Shown: in pieces, positions 1 through 11,300 of the stretch
How the letters are laid out: each line of letters opens with the position of its first letter
Position numbering within the stretch: position 1 is the stretch's first letter
Assembly: GCA_902729315.2 (NCBI GenBank)
Contig: LR746270.1
Coordinates: 2,598,501 to 2,662,500, forward strand
From: Spirodela intermedia
Taxonomy: Eukaryota; Streptophyta; Magnoliopsida; Alismatales; Araceae
Direction: 5' to 3'
DNA length: 64,000 nucleotides
Program-made: the position numbers and the translations under genes
The notes under the pieces: generated by a model
What the model saw: the letters and a program-made list of their open reading frames with translations, nothing else
Databases searched by the model: none
What the model was told of the DNA's origin: nothing

Positions 1-2062
1 TTGCATCAAATTGCCCTTTTTGCATCAAATTGCCACTAGTAGCCAAATTGAATGCATTGATGTGTACTTCAAATGATTGGTCTGAGGTTAAGTAATTGTA
101 AGATTAATTCACCTATGATTGCCTGCTTATGACTAACAAAGGTATGTTAGAACTAAGTCATCTAGTATCTTATGTCCTTTAAGTACCTATCAACAAGCTT
201 TTTATAGTAATTGGACAAAGTAAAGAAAGACCTCAACTCCCATTTTCAGCTTGATGCCACTCACTTCTCAATGGTCCACACCTATCCCTTGTTCATTCTT
301 ATATCATCACCCCTTTTTATGTCACCAAGAAAGTTGACTTACTCCAAGATGAAGTCACCTTTCATAGGGTTAGAGAACAATGAACAGTTTGTCAACTTAG
401 AGAGCATTTGTCAAAGGTACTCTTCATGTTCCTCCAAGCTTCTATTTTATACCAAAATTTCAACTAGATAAATCATGATGAACATGTCGATGTACCCATG
501 AAATATGATGTTCATGAGAGAGAAGGTTACTTGATGTACACAATCATAAAACCATCCCTCCTATAGTGGACTACTTTTCCCCACTATTGTAATTGTCCCT
601 AGCTCTTATCACAATTCTACCCACAATCACCTCAAAAAAAGCCACCCTAATAACTGCAACTTCTACTATGAAATATGTGATCAACCCTATAAATGGCTAG
701 CAAGCACACCAAGTATAGCTATATTAGTGGCCTTGTAGTCAACATGGGCATCGGCCATCGCCATTGCCAATTATACATCCCTTGTTCTTTGGTTATATAG
801 CTCCAACCTACATTTAAGTTTGTAGATCTACCATGAAGTTAAATAACATCCTCAACATATTCTTGACATCCAAGAGAAGTAAAAAAAAACTACAAGTAAT
901 TTTTCACATAGCCTATGTTGTGTAGTCAGCAGAATGCGTCTTATACCATTTACGTTTTATTTATCAAGAGGAATTACTCATTCATAGACTCTTTCAAGTG
1001 TCAAAGGGTCATCTGACTTGATCATGTCTTAATTCACCACCATAGCTTTATATCGCTAGAAAGTTACAGGCTTCTAAGCACCACCTTCTCTCGTCCTAAG
1101 GTGTAGACCACACAAAAGTAATGGCTGTGGTCTTGCAAGAAATTCTCTATTTCGCTTGCATTGCATGTACATATGAACACTTTGGTATTGAAACTCTCAT
1201 CCAAGCTGTGTCACATTATTTGCCACTAGCACACATTGTGATGTAAAACTTCAGTTGTTCTACATCTACTACAAATGCCTCAAACATCTCACATCTTGTT
1301 TTTTGTCAATTTCCAATGCATGTGACTGACTCATTTCCAACTGCCTACAACCGTTCCTCTAATGTGAAATTTAACTTCTATGACCTCATATAAGAGAAAA
1401 TTAGGATGATCCTTTCCTTTGAATGAGCAAACCTCTTTCCTTATGTGCTTCTCTTGCATTTCATCTTATTCTTTGCTCTAATACCAATTTCTGACATGGT
1501 GGTCTATTGATGTAGTTTATAGCTCCATTGTGTGCCAACCTCTATCATCCTCACTCACTACAAGAATTCCTCATGTTTTCTGAAGCAACTCAAGCTAACA
1601 TGGCAATATACTCTTCTCTAAGAAGTATACTCTAAATAGAGGCCAGCCTTCTCCATCTGGAAAAAAACTTCTTGTAAGGAAGGGCCCCCCATGATTTTTC
1701 CCATTTTACCCTCTAAAGGTAACATCCCTCACCCTTGATCAGACTTATAGATAGAGTAGGACATGAGACTTGTCATTTAGCTACCACCTTGGTCGGTGCT
1801 TAAGACATTTTCTTAAAGATATTGGCATATGGTACAAGTTCTCAAACTAAAGCATGTCAACTAGGTTAATTGTCACATCCAATAACCTCATTATAAGCCT
1901 ACGAAGCATCAAGCATGTCCACTGCACAGCTCTGTGTCCATTTATGTGCATGTGCCCATGTAGACTCATGTCATGCCATGATTCTTGTGCTGGCATGTGT
2001 CATGTGTCATGTGTGTTGATGTCATGCCATCATTCTTTTCTGTTCCCATTTCATTGTCCCTA
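1..2062. other. Gene-poor AT-rich region with probable decayed retroelement
   Basis: I see no convincing protein-coding gene here. The longest reading frame (211-471, +) has no recognisable domain and unlikely composition. A sequence matching the initiator-Met tRNA primer site of LTR retrotransposons occurs at 1475-1486 on the minus strand, so at least part of this stretch is probably an old retroelement full of stops. Confidence 0.5.
1475..1492 (-). mobile_element. Primer-binding-site-like motif of a decayed LTR retrotransposon
   Basis: Read on the minus strand, 1486-1475 is TGGTATTAGAGC. This is one mismatch from TGGTATCAGAGC, the classical plant LTR-retrotransposon primer site complementary to initiator tRNA-Met. 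It follows, a few bases downstream, a minus-strand ...TGTCA that could be the 3' end of a 5' LTR (LTR lying at 1492 and above). The internal region would then run towards position 1, but I could not read intact gag or pol there. The other LTR boundary is not determined. Confidence 0.35.
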
Positions 2063-2115
2063 CTCTCTCTCTCTCTCTCTCTCACTCACTCACTCACTAT
2101 TCTATCTATCTATCC
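2063..2115. repeat. Compound microsatellite (CT)n(CACT)n(CTAT)n
   Basis: About 20 bases of CT repeat pass into CACT repeats and then CTAT repeats. The serine/leucine-rich reading frame across it is an artefact of the repeat. Confidence 0.9.
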
Positions 2116-3436
2116 ATGTATCTAGTTATCAATTTCCTTCCTCCCACACCTCACACATTGAAAAAACATGAAACTCATTCCGCACTTTTAAGTGTGAATG
2201 AATATTCATGGAGACACAAAGTTAACTTTGATAAATTCGGTCTATACAATCAAACATGTTTTGGACTAAATATTTTCAGAACTTGTGAATTAAATTTTGA
2301 TCACTTATTTTTACAGCCTAATGAAAATATATTTAGTAATTTCGTACCTTTAATATTGTACATAATTTGGTATTTGGTGCTTATATTTGAATAATTCGTA
2401 ATGGTATCATTAGTAGTTTTGTAATGTATTACTATCATTCATTAAATAACTACGGTGATATTTACCATTATGAGAGTACCATTGTCTTTATCAAAAACTA
2501 ATGTTGTCTTCTAGAAGATACTCATTTTTTTTGCAAGTATTCTTTTAGCTCACGAACTGCTATCTATTAGGCTGATTCTGAACTTTTAGTAAGTTCACGT
2601 AGAACTAGGTATTGAGCAAAAACATAGGAAACCTATACATTAATAATCTAAATTTTATATTGGGCTACTTGAGATCTCTAGAGAGACCTTTCTAATGAAT
2701 TATCAAATTGGTCACCATTCAATAGGTTTAAGTGTGACCCACATGCTAATCAAGATTCATGGGTGTAAATGGGTTTGGGCAAAGACGAACCTAATCTGCA
2801 TACTTATATTCTTTCCAAGCTAGGTATTTGGAGTCCAGTCCTTATGCAAATTACATCAATTTGTTGAGGTAGATCTCTTGGTCAAATGACGCTCTCCCCG
2901 TCTCTCTCTCTCTCTCACACACACACACACGCACACATGTCGATGGGTGCCAAGGTAGTTATATAGAATTTTATACCACATTAATTAAATCATCTTGATT
3001 TTCCAAACTGCATCCACGCCATGTGCTATTGGACGAACACTTTCAACGGTTGATTTGGTCAGCTTTTTGACTAACCAAACTTCTGCATCATGCCAAATGA
3101 AATAAATCACGTGGGTCACATCTCTCTCTATGGGATAACAATTATGAACAGAAATAAAAATACATATAGTAAATAATAACAAGTGGGACGTCCACTGATT
3201 GGTACGTGCTAGAGATGCGGGGCCCTGGTGAGCCCAAAGCTTGTCTCAAGATTGACTTTCTTGCCTTAGGCTTCCAAAATCGTATCGGATTTTAAAAAGG
3301 TCTTAATACCGGCCGAAATTCATGTGGGCCAGGTCAATGCTTTAGTCAGAACCAAGCCACGAGGCTCGGACACCTCTCGGGATTTTCATTGGGCCCAGGC
3401 CAGTACCATTGCCTGGACGAACACCGTACACCTTTC
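2116..3436. other. Intergenic region upstream of the transporter gene
   Basis: AT-rich DNA without a supportable gene. It contains a (CT)n(CA)n microsatellite at 2901-2937. The last 300 bases become GC-rich and carry GGGCC-type motifs (around 3218, 3325 and 3390), as expected of a promoter-proximal region. Confidence 0.5.
2901..2937. repeat. (CT)n(CA)n microsatellite
   Basis: A run of CT dinucleotides changes directly into CA dinucleotides. Confidence 0.9.
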
Positions 3437-3442
3437 TATAAG
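3437..3442 (+). promoter_or_regulatory. Candidate TATA box of the polyamine transporter gene
   Basis: TATAAG in a TTTCTATAAGAAGG context lies 135 bases upstream of the ATG at 3572, a normal distance for a plant TATA box plus a 5' leader of about 100 nt. GGGCC motifs flank it. No transcript evidence is available. Confidence 0.45.
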
Positions 3443-3571
3443 AAGGCACTGCGTTCATCCGGCCATTGATTCTTGTAGATCCCCAACATTTCGCCATTAC
3501 AGAGACGTACGGCTTTAGCTTTCCACAGTGTTCCTCATCACGTCTACTACAGTGCGCAGCCCCTACCCACC

Positions 3572-5010
3572 ATGTCCACTTACGTCGGAGAGGTAGCAAG
3601 CGGCGACGGCGGCGACGGCGGTGGCGGCGGCGGCGGCTCCCAGGATCCATCGTCTCCGCCGGCAGGCATGGCCTCCCCCGCCGGCGAAAACGGCAACCAG
3701 AAGAGCACACCTCGCCGGAAGAACCAGCTGAGCCTCATACCGCTCATATTCATGATTTTCTTCGAGGTTTCCGGGGGGCCGTATGGCGAGGAGCCGGCCG
3801 TGCAGGCGGCGGGGCCACTCCTGGCGATCATCGGTTTCCTGGTCTTTCCCTTCATCTGGAGCATCCCTGAGGCTCTGGTGACAGCAGAGCTCGCCACCGC
3901 CTACCCAGGCAACGGGGGCTACGTGGTCTGGGTCACCGAAGCTTTCGGCCCTTTCCCCGGGTCTATGATGGGCAACTGGAAGTACCTCAGCGGCGTCATC
4001 AACAACGCCGCCTACCCCGTTCTCTGCTCCGATTATCTCTCCCGTATCTCCCCTCGCTTCGGTACCGGCGGCGGCTGGCGGGACGGAGCCATCATAGGGT
4101 TCACCCTTGCTCTTTCATTCCTCAACTATACCGGTCTAACCGTGGTCGGCTGGGCAGCAGTAGCACTGGCAGCGGTGGCGCTGGCCCCGTTCACGGTGAT
4201 GGGAGCCGTGGCGCTGCCGAAGATCCGGCCGGGAAGGTGGCTGAGGACGCCCGAGGGGCGGATGGGGAGGAGCGACTGGAGCCTCTACTTCAACACGCTC
4301 TTCTGGAACCTGAATTTCTGGGACAACGTGAGCACGATGGCCGGGGAGGTGGAGCAGCCGCAACGGACGTTCCCCCGGGCGCTGCTGGGGGCGGGGCTGA
4401 TGACCTGCATCGGCTATCTCGTGCCGTTGTTTGCTGCGACGGGGGCCCTGAATGTGCCGCAAGAGGATTGGAGCGACGGGTACCTCGCCGACGCCGCTGG
4501 TGAGTCCCCCTTGCCTTCTCCCTCTGCCATGCGGGAATAGAGTAGGTCATGACCGAGTAGGATTGGTTTGTTGAGGTAATAAGATATGCCCCCTTGGACT
4601 CCGGAGCTGAGTGGATTAGTCAACCCCGTCGGGTAAGACAACCCAGGCGGTGGGTCCTGTAACCAGAAGCCCTTTCCCTTCGGGTTCTCGTGCCGAGACA
4701 AAAGGGTGCCGAAGGCTTATCGGTTCGCTCCAAAACGATAACGTCAACCGATACGAAACACTTGATGAAGCCTAGGAGTCATACATTATTACTATATATA
4801 TATATATATATTCAGTAGAGTTTCTCGAAAATAATTTGACATTGGGATTTTTCTTTACGAATTTATATATATATGTATATATCTCAAAATCATACACCAT
4901 TAGTATTTTTGGAAGTTCATTTCGAAAGTATACTACCAGTCTCTCTCTCTCTCCTTCTCTTAATAGTCAAATAGTAGGGTTTCGGGAATAAATTTAAAAA
5001 AATAATTTAC

Positions 5011-5077
<67 letters not shown>

Positions 5078-6066
5078 TCACAAACACACGTACACATCCT
5101 GCTAATAACTGTCGAAAAAAAGTCAGAAACTGTCTCTTTTTTACGCACGCATCTAGTCTTTTGTCAGAGTCTGGAAGGAGAGCTAAAAATTAATGGGGGA
5201 TAGGGATGGAATTGACAGACGTCAGCCAATACTGGTCCGAGGTCCTGAAGATTCATCATGTTCTGTGTTATGACTAGTAGCTTGGGAAGACAATCTATAG
5301 CTGCATCCCATGTAGGGTCATCTGAATCTAATCCAATTTGGTAGCCGCTCCGATTCGATCTTGTCCCCACCCCCAACAAAGTTCCGTCGGAATTTCGTTT
5401 CTTGTTAATTTTATCAGTAAATATAGCTGACGGTGACCTGCACCACGGTGTGCGGGATGATGGGTCGCAGGCTTGATCGTGGGGAGGTGGCTGAAGATCT
5501 GGGTGGAGGTGGGTGCCGTCCTCTCGGCCGTGGGGCTCTACGAAGCTCAGCTGAGCACCTGCGCCTTCCAGCTCCTCGGCATGGCGGATCTCGGGCTCCT
5601 CCCGCGCTTATTGGCCGTCCGCTCCACCTGGTTCGGGACCCCTTGGCTGGCCATCCTCGGCTCCACCGCGATAACCCTCGCCGTCTCCTTCATGAGCTTC
5701 GACAACATCATCGCCTCCGCCAACTTCCTCTACGGCCTTGGCATGCTCCTCGAGTTCGCCGCCTTCCTCTGGCTGCGCCGGCGGCGCCCCCTCCTGAAGA
5801 GGCCCTTCCGGATACCCATGAAATTCCCGGGCCTCATCGTCATGTGCCTGGTTCCATCGGGTTTCCTTCTCTTCGTCATGTTGATTGGGACCTGGCCGAT
5901 TTACGCCATCAGCGCGGGGCTGACAGTGCTGGGCGTGGTCGTGTACTATGGCATGGGTATCATCAGGGCCAAAGGATGGATGGAGTTTAGCAAGGTCGAG
6001 AGCTACCAAAGAGAGGATGAAGGGGGAGCAGACCATGGGGAAGGGAGGGTTGTGGGTAGGGTGTGA
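3572..6066 (+). CDS. PUT: Polyamine uptake transporter (LAT/PUT family, APC superfamily)
   Basis: Two exons, 3572-4499 and 5471-6066, with a GT-AG intron (donor GTGAGT, acceptor GCAG) splitting a Gly codon and giving 507 aa. Plant PUT/LAT proteins are membrane amino-acid/polyamine:H+ symporters that import putrescine, spermidine, spermine and paraquat. What I see: a glycine-rich soluble N-terminus (about residues 8-40), then the family hallmark GGPYGEE in the first membrane segment. About twelve hydrophobic segments follow, including [30 protein letters not shown] and [23 protein letters not shown]. The C-terminus is short and hydrophilic. Length fits the family. The ATG context is ACCATGTC. 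The 971-bp intron carries a 60-bp CT repeat, and another CT tract begins 40 bases after the stop. Which of the plant PUT paralogues this is, and its membrane location, cannot be decided from sequence alone. Confidence 0.95.
5014..5073. repeat. (CT)30 microsatellite in the transporter intron
   Basis: Uninterrupted CT dinucleotides in the intron of the polyamine transporter, pyrimidine on the sense strand. A shorter CT run lies at about 4939-4953. Confidence 0.95.
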
Positions 6067-6102
6067 TAAAATTTCTTATAACCCAGATGGTGAAGGGGGG
6101 AG

Positions 6103-6105
<3 letters not shown>

Positions 6106-6156
<51 letters not shown>
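6106..6156. repeat. (CT)n microsatellite in the transporter 3' flank
   Basis: About 51 bases of CT repeat start 40 bases after the stop codon, so probably within the 3' UTR. A degraded CT-rich tail follows to about 6260. Confidence 0.95.
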
Positions 6157-6159
<3 letters not shown>

Positions 6160-6260
6160 CTCTCCCTCGTTTCTCTTGTCTCTCTCTCGCTCGCTCCCTC
6201 TTACTCGCTCGTCCGCTGTCTCTCTCGCTCTCTATCAATCCATCTATCTACCTATCAATC

Positions 6261-8341
6261 TGTCGGCAAACGAGAGTCTATCAACAGTCGGTCACCAGTC
6301 CATACTAGTCTTCCAATTTTTTACTCAATCAACTATTAGTATATACTACGATGCTTGTTATTTTCACAAATTACGACGATGAGGTTGCTCCTCTAACAAT
6401 GGAACGACAATCTGATAATATCGCTCTATCTTTTCTTCCATTATATGAGGTGGATCTCCGCTCCTCAGGGTGCCTCCTCTCCTCCGTGCAAGTCTGAAAT
6501 CACCAAAAAAATAACTCATATAGTTAAGAAAAACCATAAAATTCAATGAAGAAAAAAATATACGTATAATCAAATAAGCCTTAAATAATTTCAAGGAATG
6601 ACTGACTACAAATACGTATATGGTTTCTATGAAACTATAAATAAACTGAGGTACTGCGAAGATTTTCAAGTTAATAAAGAGATATGAAACTCTAAGAGGG
6701 GGAGCTTTGCATTAGTCAAATATGGTAAAAGTAAATTATAATTAACCCCAGCATAACCAAAATGAAACATTTTGATTCAGTAATTTAATCAAAGAAATGC
6801 AAAGAACATGTACCTAACTTCAGGGAAAGTAAATTCTGTATTTCGGATTCAGAAAGTGGACAAGTAGAAAGAGAAGATGGATGTGAAGAAGAACGATAGT
6901 GGCAGAACAATAGACATGAAGAAGAAGAAAAGGAAAAGAAGGTGAAAGCCTCTCGCCCAAGATGGAGGCCAAGGATCTGAGCTCTCTCCTTCAGCTGGAG
7001 TTGATGCACATCCAAACCATAATTAACACCTTTTTATTCCTAGTAAACCATAAAATAAAGTATAGATACGGTTTCTAAATATTTCAATTACGTAGCTTTT
7101 TAACCTAATCCTGTATCAATTGAATAGGATAGTAAACATGCACCTTATTTGTGATATCCTCTGACCAAAACAGTGTTTTGTTTTTTTTGGAGAAGAGCCC
7201 TTATCTATTTTCTCTGATTTTAGCCCTCTTTTGAGCCCAGTTATCTACTTGGTCATTAGCCTAATAACGTGTATATGTAGGCTGGTCCTAGGTTGAAGGA
7301 CAGGCAGCCATTTTTTCTCTCTACAAAGCACTTCCCCAGCCTAAGGTTTCTATTAACTGAATTTCTTATATAGTATCTGTTCCTAAGTCTTGATTACTGA
7401 ATTGCACCCACTTCTATAGCCATTATATGATCACATTAACACACCACACCGTTTGGATGGCTTCATTCTTCTGTTCAAAAAACTTTTGACTTATATGAGA
7501 AGGAAAATTGAGGATGCTTTCAAGAGCCTTCAAGTGATTATCTTTTGGAGGAATTGATGAAATGGTAAATTTTGGCTATAACTCTTACAAACTATGATAC
7601 CATTAATTATTTTAATGATATTTGGATGAATGTATGGATCAATAATGTCAAGTACAATTATAAAGGCTACTATGTTGGTTTTATGAAAAAACTTTATTCA
7701 TGACATGTGAACAACTTGAAGATAAAAAATTTAACTGGAAATTTTCTTCATGTTTTCAGTTAGATATTGATACTCTCTCCAAGTACTAGTTCGTAGTGCA
7801 CATCCTGCATATTAGTGACGTTGAAGTGGTTGCTGATAAAGCATGAATTTTATCAGTAACGTGTTTAATTGAAATTTTCTAATTTTATTAAAAGCTAGCG
7901 CTGAAGTTCAGTTCATGCCATATAAGACGTCACTTCACAAACCCATTCAGAAATATGATACATACTCTACATTCCGCAATTGATGGGCAAAGTTTAAAAA
8001 ATATATCATATTGAACACCATCCTGCACGTGCTACACTCAAATAATATCATATATCTCATCATACCAGACGATAACCTTAGATCATTATACTCCAATTAT
8101 ATTTTCCTAAGTTTTCCTTCACACCACATACATTACTGGCCTTTTCAGTCCCTTGCAGTTGAAATCCAGATTGGTGAGCCCAAGTAGCTCCCCCATCTCC
8201 TTCAACTCACACACATTATTAACATTCTCAATTGTTCACAGTTGAGTAAATTGGTTCTAAATAAAGAAGAATGTGCCCAAATAGTTGCCATCATGGGCAT
8301 AAAGGAGCTAACCTTCCAAGTTGGCAACAGTTGAACGGGCC
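6261..8341. other. Intergenic region between convergent genes
   Basis: This separates the transporter (+) from the acyl-activating enzyme gene (-). On the minus strand I noticed two short reading frames that could be spliced: one around 7015-6812 ending at a GTACAT donor-like site, and one from about 6498 downward after a GATTTCAG acceptor-like site and ending near 6364. Their translation matches no family I know, and the first is serine-rich and low in complexity. I do not call a gene. The rest is AT-rich with no coding signal. Confidence 0.4.
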
Positions 8342-11300
8342 CTACATCCTCGGGCGGGTGCTGAGTTCCTTCTTCATCTGGTCTCTCAGAACTCTTCTCA
8401 GCAACTTGTTTGAAGCAGTTCGAGGAAATTCCGCAACGACCCTGACAAAGCTCACCTGTTGATCAGAGAATCAAAGGTTCTTTAAGCTCACTCCGAAGAG
8501 CAAATTCTAATACAAACAGTACACCAACAGCCACAGCATTTTACGCAAACAAATTAGGAGCCCCAGGCCACACTGAAACTCGGTCCTGGTCGACCCTCCA
8601 ACCCCAACTTCATAAAAAATAAAAATAAAAATAAAAATGCAGCATATTTTGAATCAATTTTCACTTTGATTGTCGAACAGTAGCAAAGAACTGGCAGCAT
8701 GGGATCATGATATTTGGTGCGATTGAGAATTATGGGAGAAACCTTGAACAATGGATTCAGGTTCGCCCGAATAGCTCTTTGGAACTTTGTTTCCAGGACG
8801 CCAACTTCCCAGTCAGACGATCTGTCTTTGGGGACAACAAATATTACCAATTGCTCAGGGCCACCGTTATGCATTCTGACGCTCACAGCAGCAGTCTCTA
8901 ATATATTCGCATCAGCTCTGTTGCATATCCTCTCTATCTCCACTGAACTTGTCTGTTTTACACGCACTTGGATCATAAGTCTGGACTTCAGATTACCTAT
9001 CTTGGGAAAAATGAGATGGGCCATGAGATATTCAATACCTTGATGCCTCCAAGATTCATAGTATCATCTGCTCTCCCATGTACCCTGTAATAGCCTCCGA
9101 CAGTTCTCTCAATAATATCTCCGTGTCTTCGAAGTTGCTGAAAACAATACCCGAGACAGAGCGAGACTAAATATTGTGATCAAAATTGATAAGTATCTAT
9201 CGTAACATGCTTTTCCAGAAAAATCACGGAACCAAGTTCCATAGAACAGAAGAAAAAAGAAAAAAAATATTTCCCATATAAACCTGAGGCAGTCCTCTAG
9301 GATATTGCATGATAAACATTGGCACCAATTTTGACATGCTGTGAACTAGTCAAGAAACTAATGTTCACATATGGCAGGATTTTAACGAAATTAACCATTT
9401 CCTAAAGCTTCAGCTGAGAAAGATGTGGACATCTACAAGCAGGTTATCCACCCTTTAATGAAAACGGCAAAATGTTTTCGTACCATTCCGTTGTAAATTG
9501 GCATTCCCTCCAGATAAACCTTTTCGTGATCAGCGTTGAGTAATTTAACGGAGCTACCCATATTCTGAGCAAATAAACCAACCTCTCCAACACAGGGTTG
9601 ATTGTCAGGCTGCCACATAAAATCCAGTGAGTGTTATATCTGACCAATAAACAAAACCTTCCTGCATGAAACGTCCAAAGATAAACTTCAAGGGAAGAAG
9701 AATTTATCCTTACATATGGCAGTCCCTGTTCACTGAGAATCACAAACCCAGTTGACATGCCTGGGGTGCTAAAAGCTCCAAAAGCCTGACATTGTAAAGG
9801 GTTCCCAAAAATGTAAGATGATGCAAGCTCGGTGCCACCACAGCATTCAATAATAGGCTTATAGCCAGCCTGTGAAGAGAGCCACAAATCATCATCGACA
9901 TCAGAAGCCTCCCCTGTAGATGACAGTGTCCTGCAACGAAAGTAAGAATTCGCCATTAGCAACAGCAGGCCACAGTGCTAAACTTCAATCGATAAGAAGA
10001 GAACAAATCCATAGTAACCTAATTTTTGTCCAATCAAGTCCTTCGAGGCAGTTGGAGTTCTTCCAGGACTTCACTAAGCTTGGTACGGTACCCAAAATTG
10101 TCACACCAGCGTCCTAAACATAATTGAAGAGGACATGAGACATGACACTTGACCCTGGAATTATGTCCAACGAAAGAAGGTTATTAATTCATGCTCACCT
10201 GAACAAATTTTCCAAAGCCACGCCCGAGTGGAGATCCATGATAAAGGGCTAAAGTTGCACCACTTAGAAAACATGAATACACCGTAATCGGCCCCATTAC
10301 CCAACCCAGATTTGTAGGCCAGCAAAGAATATCTCCACTTTGTACATCAATGTGTGCCCAGGAGTCGGCTGCGCATCTTATTGGAGAAAGTTGGGACCAG
10401 GGAATAGCTTTTGGATCACCTATAATAAATTCACAACATTGGATTTTCAATCAAAGAGTGAATATAGAATAGATACTAAATGAATGCGATTGAAGAGATT
10501 GCGACCACCTGTGGTCCCTGAAGAGAAAAGCACATTTATTATAGCATCAATCGGCTGGTGCACTGGAAAATAGTGGAAGGGTCTGCAAAGATAAATCAGC
10601 GTTCTTATCAAGTATAAGACACCCTTGGCAACACCAAAGAACACCAATTTAGGGATCATCAATTTAAGGTCGTACAATGTCTTTTTCACTTGACATCTTA
10701 ACTAGTAAATACGAATACCTTGGAAAACGTTCAACTGATGACAGAAAATCATTCCAAGATAAATCATTCTTCCGCAATTTCACTTCTAGTCCTTTTCCGC
10801 TTGCAGGAACAACAATAGCTTTACAGGGGCTTCCTTCCACAACACGACTGAAAGGACAGAAAAAGTGAAGAACAGTCAAATATAATGAAACTCCATTGAG
10901 TCATACGTATGTACACTTTAATAATGAAACTCCATTGAGTCATAAACAAAGGAGCAAGCTGGGCATGAATGATATCCATGCACCAGCTTAAGGGAGAGTG
11001 TTACACAGAACAAGATTTTTTCTATATTAGGCTTTCCTTCTATTTTTCTGTTATGTCCTATTATGAGATGTATTTTCGTTTTTGTGTTTCTGTTATTAGA
11101 CCTTTCCGTAATACTGGAAAAGTATATTAGACGCCAATATAAATACTGGTGTATTGCCTTGAGAAGGGCTAAGTCAGTTTTTCCCTTTCCTGCTTCTGCT
11201 GTATCTCGTAACAGAAATCCATCTTTGCTAATAATCTCACTTTATAAATATAAAAATCTGGTCTTATCTTGGCCACAGTCTATCATAATGGATATTACAT

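Noticed and set aside
211-471. 86-residue frame near the left edge
   Set aside because: No domain, odd composition, in a region that looks like transposon debris.
5948-6382. Reading frames rich in SLSLSL or RERERE (also at 4960-5148, 42991-43212, 60153-60544, 62259-62504)
   Set aside because: They are translations of CT/GA microsatellites and overlap introns or UTRs of real genes.
6364-7015. Two minus-strand frames that could be joined by a GT-AG splice
   Set aside because: Mostly low-complexity serine-rich sequence, no recognisable homology; recorded only as unassigned intergenic.
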